Part shown: positions 12,996-16,693 of the stretch, one piece after another
Numbering within the stretch: the first letter of the stretch is position 1
Layout: each line of letters starts with the position of its first letter
From: Bacillota bacterium
GTDB taxonomy: Bacteria; Bacillota; Clostridia; Acetivibrionales; DSM-1351
NCBI GenBank assembly: GCA_023392075.1
Contig: JAEVZU010000053.1
Location: 1-16,693, forward strand
Reading direction: 5' to 3'
DNA length: 16,693 nt
Notes under the pieces: model-generated
Databases searched by the model: none
The model's input: only the letters and a program-made list of their open reading frames with translations
Told to the model about the DNA's origin: nothing
Made by a program: the position numbers and the translations under genes

Positions 12996-15900
12996 TTATC
13001 TCTTAACTTCTTCCATTACAAAGGCTTCGATTACATCGCCTTCCTTAATATCGTTGAAGCGTTCAATGGATACACCGCATTCAAAGCCTGTCGCAACTTC
13101 TTTTGCATCATCTTTGAATCTCTTAAGTGATGCAAGCTTTCCTTCATGAATTACAATACCCTCTCTGACCACTCTGACTTCAGAATTTCTCTGTACTTTA
13201 CCGTCAGTTACATAAGCACCGCCAATGGTTCCAATACCCGAAACCTTGAATATCTGCCTTATTTCTATATGACCGAGTACAACCTCCTTGTAGGTTGGCT
13301 CAAGCATACCCTTCATAGCAGCCTGAACATCTTCTATAGCCTTGTAGATAACACTGTACAGCCTCATATCAACTTCAGCATTCTTGGCAGCCTCCGTGAC
13401 ATTTGCACCAGGTCTTACATTGAACCCGATAATTATAGCATTTGAAACCTGTGCCAGAGTAACATCCGATTCGGTGATAGCACCAACGGCACCATGTATG
13501 GTTTTAACCCTGACCTCGTCATTGCTCAGCTTTTCCAGTGACTGCTTGACAGCTTCAACAGAACCCTGTACATCGGCTTTGATAATAATATTCAAATCCT
13601 TGACCTTACCCTCTTTAATCTGTGTAAACAGGTCTTCAAGAGTAACCTTTGCACTGGTCTTGTACTGCTGTTCCTTCTGCTTAAACTTTCTCTTTTCAAC
13701 AAGCTGTTTTGCTACCTTTTCATCAGTAACAGCATAGAATACCTCTCCTGCCTCGGGAACTTCATTCATACCAAGTATTTCTACAGGCATTGAAGGTCCT
13801 GCGTTCTTTATGCTGTGACCTTTGTCACTTGTCATAGCTTTAATTCTGCCAAAAGCAGAACCCGCTATTATTGAATCACCGGTTTTTAAAGTACCTCTCT
13901 GAACAAGAACTGTAGCAACCGGCCCTCTTTCCTTGTCAAGTTTGGCTTCTATGATAGTACCCTTTGCCTGTCTGTCCGGATCAGCTTTTAATTCAAGTAT
14001 ATCCGCAGCCAAAAGCACCATTTCCAGCAATTGATCAATATTTTCTCTCTTTTTTGCAGAAACCGGAACCATTATTGCGTCTCCGCCCCATTCTTCTGCA
14101 ACTATACCATACTCGGTAAGCTCCTGCTTAACCTTGTCTGGATTTGCACCGGGCTTATCAATCTTGTTGATGGCAACAATAATTGATACATTTGCAGCTT
14201 TGGCATGGTTTATGGCTTCTATGGTCTGCGGCATTACTCCGTCGTCTGCTGCAACAACAAGTATTGCAATATCTGTAACCTGAGCACCTCTGGCACGCAT
14301 TGCCGTAAATGCTTCGTGACCCGGTGTATCCAGGAAGGTAATCAGCCTCTCGTTAGCTTTTACTGTATACGCACCGATATGCTGTGTTATACCGCCTGCT
14401 TCACTGTCAATTACATGAGCGCTTCTGATTGCATCAAGTAATGATGTTTTACCATGGTCAACATGACCCATAACAACAACTACAGGAGGTCTTGACTGTA
14501 ATTTTGATTCGTCAACTATCTCTTCATCATCAAAGAGTATGTCTTCCTCACTGATCTGAACAGCTTTTTCAGTCTTTACTCCGAACTCTTCTGAAATAAT
14601 TGTAGCTGTTTCAAAGTCCACATCATTGTTAAGGGTGGCCATAACACCATAACCCATCAATTTCTTGATAATTTCAGTCGAAGTCTTTTTCAGAGCTTCT
14701 GCAAGTTCCTTGACTGTGAGTGATTCCGGTATGGTTATTGAAGTAAGAACCGCCTTTGGTGGAATATATTTTTCCTGAATCTTTTCATTCTTTTTATTTC
14801 TTGGCAATCTTTTTTTCTTGCCGTCATCACTATAGAACTCATCAAAGATGTAGTTCTCATCAAGAATTTCAGAAACACCCTTCTTCTCGATAACTATTTT
14901 TTGAGGTTTAAATTTCTGTTTCTTATCGGCAGTTGACTTTGGTGCTTCTTTCTTCTGCTTTTCTTCTCTCTTGACGCTCTTGTCCAGATCCTTGCTCTGG
15001 AATTCTCTTCGTGCTTCATTTCTCAGTGAGTCAAATTGTTCCTGAGCAACTGTTGCATCCGGCTTTGGAATATCCAAACCTTGCTGCCTGTACTGACCTT
15101 GCGGCCGGTCTCCTCTGTTATTATACTGTCCTTGAGGTCTGTCGCCCTGTGGTCTGTTATACTGGCCCTGTGGCCTGTCGCCTCTGTTATACTGACCCTG
15201 CGGTCTGTCTCCCTGCGGCCTGTTGTACTGACCTTGTGGTCTGTCACCTCTGTTGTACTGACCCTGCGGCCTGTCACCCTGTGGCCTGTTGTACTGGCCC
15301 TGCGGTCTGTCGCCCTGTGGTCTGTCTCCTCTGTTATACTGACCTTGTGGTCTGTCACCTCTGTTATATTGACCCTGTGGTCTGTCTCCCTGCGGCCTGT
15401 CACCTCTGTTGTACTGACCCTGCGGTCTGTCGCCCTGTGGCCTGTTGTACTGGCCTTGCGGTCTATCGCCTTGTGGTCTGTCACCTCTGTTGTACTGACC
15501 CTGCGGTCTATCGCCCTGTGGTCTGTCACCTCTGTTGTATTGACCCTGCGGTCTGTCTCCCTGCGGCCTGTCGCCTCTGTTGTACTGACCCTGTGGTCTG
15601 TCTCCCCTGTTGTACTGGCCTTGCGGTCTATCGCCCTGTGGTCTGTCACCTCTGTTGTACTGACCCTGTGGTCTGTCATCCTGCGGCCTGTCGCCTCTGT
15701 TGTAATGACCCTGCGGTCTGTCATCCTGCGGCCTGTCACCTCTGTTGTACTGACCCTGTGGTCTGTCATCCTGCGGCCTGTCGCTTCTGTTGTGCTGACC
15801 CTGCGGCCTGTCTTCCTGCCTGTTCTCACTTCTGTTATGGCTGACCTCTGAAACCTTTGTTTCAGCAGGTGCGGCATCTTCTTTCTTAATTTCCGCACTT

Positions 15901-16658
15901 TCACTCTTTGGAGCTGTATTTACGCCCGCTATTGCTTCCTTTGGTTCAACAATTGTGTTTGATTTCATATCCACTCTTTCAGCTGCATTCTCTTTACTTA
16001 TTTTTTCTGTATTGGCTGCATCAATGTTTTTTGTTATTTTTGTATCTGTTTGAATAGTAGTATCTGCCACAATCTTTTCCTCTTTTTTAATGTCCTCAGT
16101 CTTAACATTTTGCTTTGTCACTGAAGAATCATCATGTTGAACAACGGGAGTTTTGGCTATATTTTTAGGAGGTTCGGGGGACTTTTCATTCCTGTTGACA
16201 GGTTTACTTTTAAAATCAGGCTTGCTGTCCCTTACATACCCCGGCCTGAGTCCTGAAGTACTGGACTCGGTTTTGAAATAATTCGATTTGGCAGAAGGCT
16301 GATTTCCTTCCTTTTTCTTATAATTTCCGCGGTCGGAATTATCAGTTTCACCATTACTGTCAATTACAATCTCTGTGGTCCTGATTATTCTGGGTGCACT
16401 TTTCATATCCTTCTTGACATCTTTCTTCTTGTCAACTGGATGAGAAGTGTCTGCGGAAACAGTCTTCTTTTCATCTTCAGGCTTCTTTTCGTCATGTTTT
16501 ATTACACCAATGTGCTTGTAAAGTGCATCTAATTCATGAGGTTCAAGAAGGCTCATATGATTTTTCACATTTATATTTATCTCAGCAAGCTTTTCCATTA
16601 ACCGCTTACTCGTTGTATTAAGTTCTTTGGCAAGCTCGTATATTCTTGCTTTATCCAA
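12996..16658 (-). CDS. infB: Translation initiation factor IF-2 with a long tandem-repeat disordered region
   Basis: IF2 is the GTPase that places initiator fMet-tRNA on the 30S subunit and promotes 50S joining. Residues below count from the TTG start. Residues 1-50 form the first IF2_N domain (RIYELAKELN...). Residues 50-275 are charged and probably disordered. Residues 283-523 are a tandem array of DRPQG and QYNRG modules. A Lys/Glu-rich linker follows, then a second IF2_N domain at about 640-692. The G domain shows GHVDHGKT (731-738), DTPGHE (about 777), NKID (about 830) and SAK (about 866), followed by the C-terminal beta-barrel and C1/C2 domains. All catalytic motifs are intact, so the protein should work as IF2. 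At about 1220 residues it is several hundred longer than B. subtilis IF2, largely because of the array and its flanks. An in-frame ATG at 16679 is the alternative start. Confidence 0.96.
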   Translation of the reverse strand: MDKARIYELAKELNTTSKRLMEKLAEININVKNHMSLLEPHELDALYKHIGVIKHDEKKPEDEKKTVSADTSHPVDKKKDVKKDMKSAPRIIRTTEIVIDSNGETDNSDRGNYKKKEGNQPSAKSNYFKTESSTSGLRPGYVRDSKPDFKSKPVNRNEKSPEPPKNIAKTPVVQHDDSSVTKQNVKTEDIKKEEKIVADTTIQTDTKITKNIDAANTEKISKENAAERVDMKSNTIVEPKEAIAGVNTAPKSESAEIKKEDAAPAETKVSEVSHNRSENRQEDRPQGQHNRSDRPQDDRPQGQYNRGDRPQDDRPQGHYNRGDRPQDDRPQGQYNRGDRPQGDRPQGQYNRGDRPQGQYNRGDRPQGDRPQGQYNRGDRPQGDRPQGQYNRGDRPQGDRPQGQYNRPQGDRPQGQYNRGDRPQGDRPQGQYNRGDRPQGQYNRGDRPQGDRPQGQYNRPQGDRPQGQYNRGDRPQGQYNRPQGDRPQGQYNRGDRPQGQYNRPQGDRPQGQYNNRGDRPQGQYRQQGLDIPKPDATVAQEQFDSLRNEARREFQSKDLDKSVKREEKQKKEAPKSTADKKQKFKPQKIVIEKKGVSEILDENYIFDEFYSDDGKKKRLPRNKKNEKIQEKYIPPKAVLTSITIPESLTVKELAEALKKTSTEIIKKLMGYGVMATLNNDVDFETATIISEEFGVKTEKAVQISEEDILFDDEEIVDESKLQSRPPVVVVMGHVDHGKTSLLDAIRSAHVIDSEAGGITQHIGAYTVKANERLITFLDTPGHEAFTAMRARGAQVTDIAILVVAADDGVMPQTIEAINHAKAANVSIIVAINKIDKPGANPDKVKQELTEYGIVAEEWGGDAIMVPVSAKKRENIDQLLEMVLLAADILELKADPDRQAKGTIIEAKLDKERGPVATVLVQRGTLKTGDSIIAGSAFGRIKAMTSDKGHSIKNAGPSMPVEILGMNEVPEAGEVFYAVTDEKVAKQLVEKRKFKQKEQQYKTSAKVTLEDLFTQIKEGKVKDLNIIIKADVQGSVEAVKQSLEKLSNDEVRVKTIHGAVGAITESDVTLAQVSNAIIIGFNVRPGANVTEAAKNAEVDMRLYSVIYKAIEDVQAAMKGMLEPTYKEVVLGHIEIRQIFKVSGIGTIGGAYVTDGKVQRNSEVRVVREGIVIHEGKLASLKRFKDDAKEVATGFECGVSIERFNDIKEGDVIEAFVMEEVKR
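15090..15812 (-). repeat. In-gene tandem repeat encoding DRPQG/QYNRG modules
   Basis: About 720 bp of infB are built from 15-nt modules encoding DRPQG, DRPQD and QYNRG, combined into roughly 19 units that end in QYN or a variant. Units come in 8-, 10-, 12-, 13-, 14- and 15-residue forms, for example DRPQGQYNRG and DRPQGDRPQGQYNRG. Early units carry Asp variants (DRPQD), His for Tyr (GHYNRG) or His for Gln-Tyr (GQHNRS); later ones are near identical. Third codon positions differ between units, so the array is not the product of one very recent duplication burst. Its period is a multiple of three, which keeps several other frames open and creates long false frames on both strands. Confidence 0.95.
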
Positions 16659-16693
16659 TACCTTCACCCCCGGATTCATTAATTTGGTTATCT
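16651..16693 (-). CDS. Probable 3' end of an L7Ae-like ribosomal protein gene (YlxQ type), partial
   Basis: From the right edge of the window a minus-strand frame reads DNQINESGGEGIG and stops with TAA at 16653-16651. The stop lies 8 nt inside the infB coding region when infB starts at its TTG (16658-16656), a typical overlap of translationally coupled genes. In Firmicutes the gene just upstream of infB is usually ylxQ (L7Ae/L30e family, RNA binding), so position alone suggests that identity. Only 13 codons are visible and no domain can be seen. The call is inference from gene order, and the frame could be open by chance. Confidence 0.4.
   Translation of the reverse strand, partial: DNQINESGGEGIG
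16664..16671 (-). promoter_or_regulatory. Ribosome-binding site that sets a TTG start for infB
   Basis: The minus-strand sequence GGGGGTGA can pair over 8 bases (one G-U) with the 16S rRNA 3' end. It ends 5 nt before a TTG at 16658-16656. The ATG at 16679-16677 has no such motif in the 14 visible bases before it. Starting at TTG gives the N-terminus MDKARIYELAKELN, which fits the IF2 N-terminal domain. Confidence 0.6.

Noticed and set aside
15090..15812. CRISPR-like array
   Set aside because: Units are contiguous, vary in length and translate in frame as IF2; there are no unique spacers and no cas genes.
15011..15851. Two long plus-strand frames (about 270-277 codons), one Cys-rich, opposite the infB repeat
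   Set aside because: They mirror the in-frame infB repeat; a 15-nt period keeps any stop-free frame open. They lack ribosome sites and recognisable domains, and infB itself is complete with all IF2 motifs.
15023..15904. A 293-codon minus-strand frame rich in Thr, Arg and Asp in another phase of the infB repeat
   Set aside because: Same artefact of repeat periodicity, with no ribosome site or conserved domain; it lies wholly within infB.

Overview
The window reads as an AT-rich, low-GC Gram-positive chromosome segment, most likely from an anaerobic Clostridia species of the Ruminiclostridium type. This is inferred from strong AGGAGG-like ribosome sites, the conserved infB-rbfA-nrnA-truB-ribF order, a NiFe-hydrogenase maturation set, and an IF2 with a long DRPQG/QYNRG repeat. 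Every gene I accept lies on the minus strand, so transcription runs from right (16693) to left (1).

Right part (about 16693-9010): a translation and RNA-metabolism operon. It holds a probable 3' tip of an L7Ae-like (YlxQ) gene, infB, rbfA, a DHH phosphoesterase (nrnA type), truB and ribF. IF2 is about 1220 residues, far longer than the roughly 700-900 usual for bacteria, because of a disordered N-terminal region with about 19 tandem repeat units. A 326-bp gap between infB and rbfA carries hairpins and a short direct repeat. The truB-ribF gap holds a highly structured palindromic element that overlaps the truB stop codon.

Middle part (8998-3960): hypF, hypC, hypD and hypE, whose products build the Fe(CN)2CO group of NiFe hydrogenases. 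hypF follows ribF with only 11 bp between them. hypC has its own good sigma-A-type promoter and a leader of about 140 nt, in which a 10-nt stretch is perfectly complementary to the hypC ribosome-binding region. This is the best candidate for an undescribed regulatory device here. hypE also has a possible promoter of its own. No hypA, hypB, hydrogenase structural or protease gene is present in the window.

Left part (3896-1): an ABC exporter set consisting of a MacB-type ATPase, a Yip1-family membrane protein, a membrane-anchored HlyD/MacA-type adaptor and a MacB/FtsX-type permease cut by the window edge. The four components match the Bacillus subtilis YknY-YknW-YknX-YknZ system, which suggests a role in defence against toxic or antimicrobial peptides. 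The substrate cannot be read from sequence.

Several starts were moved inward from the longest frame because a Shine-Dalgarno sequence or family N-terminus requires it (infB, rbfA, truB, ribF, hypC, hypE and the ABC ATPase).
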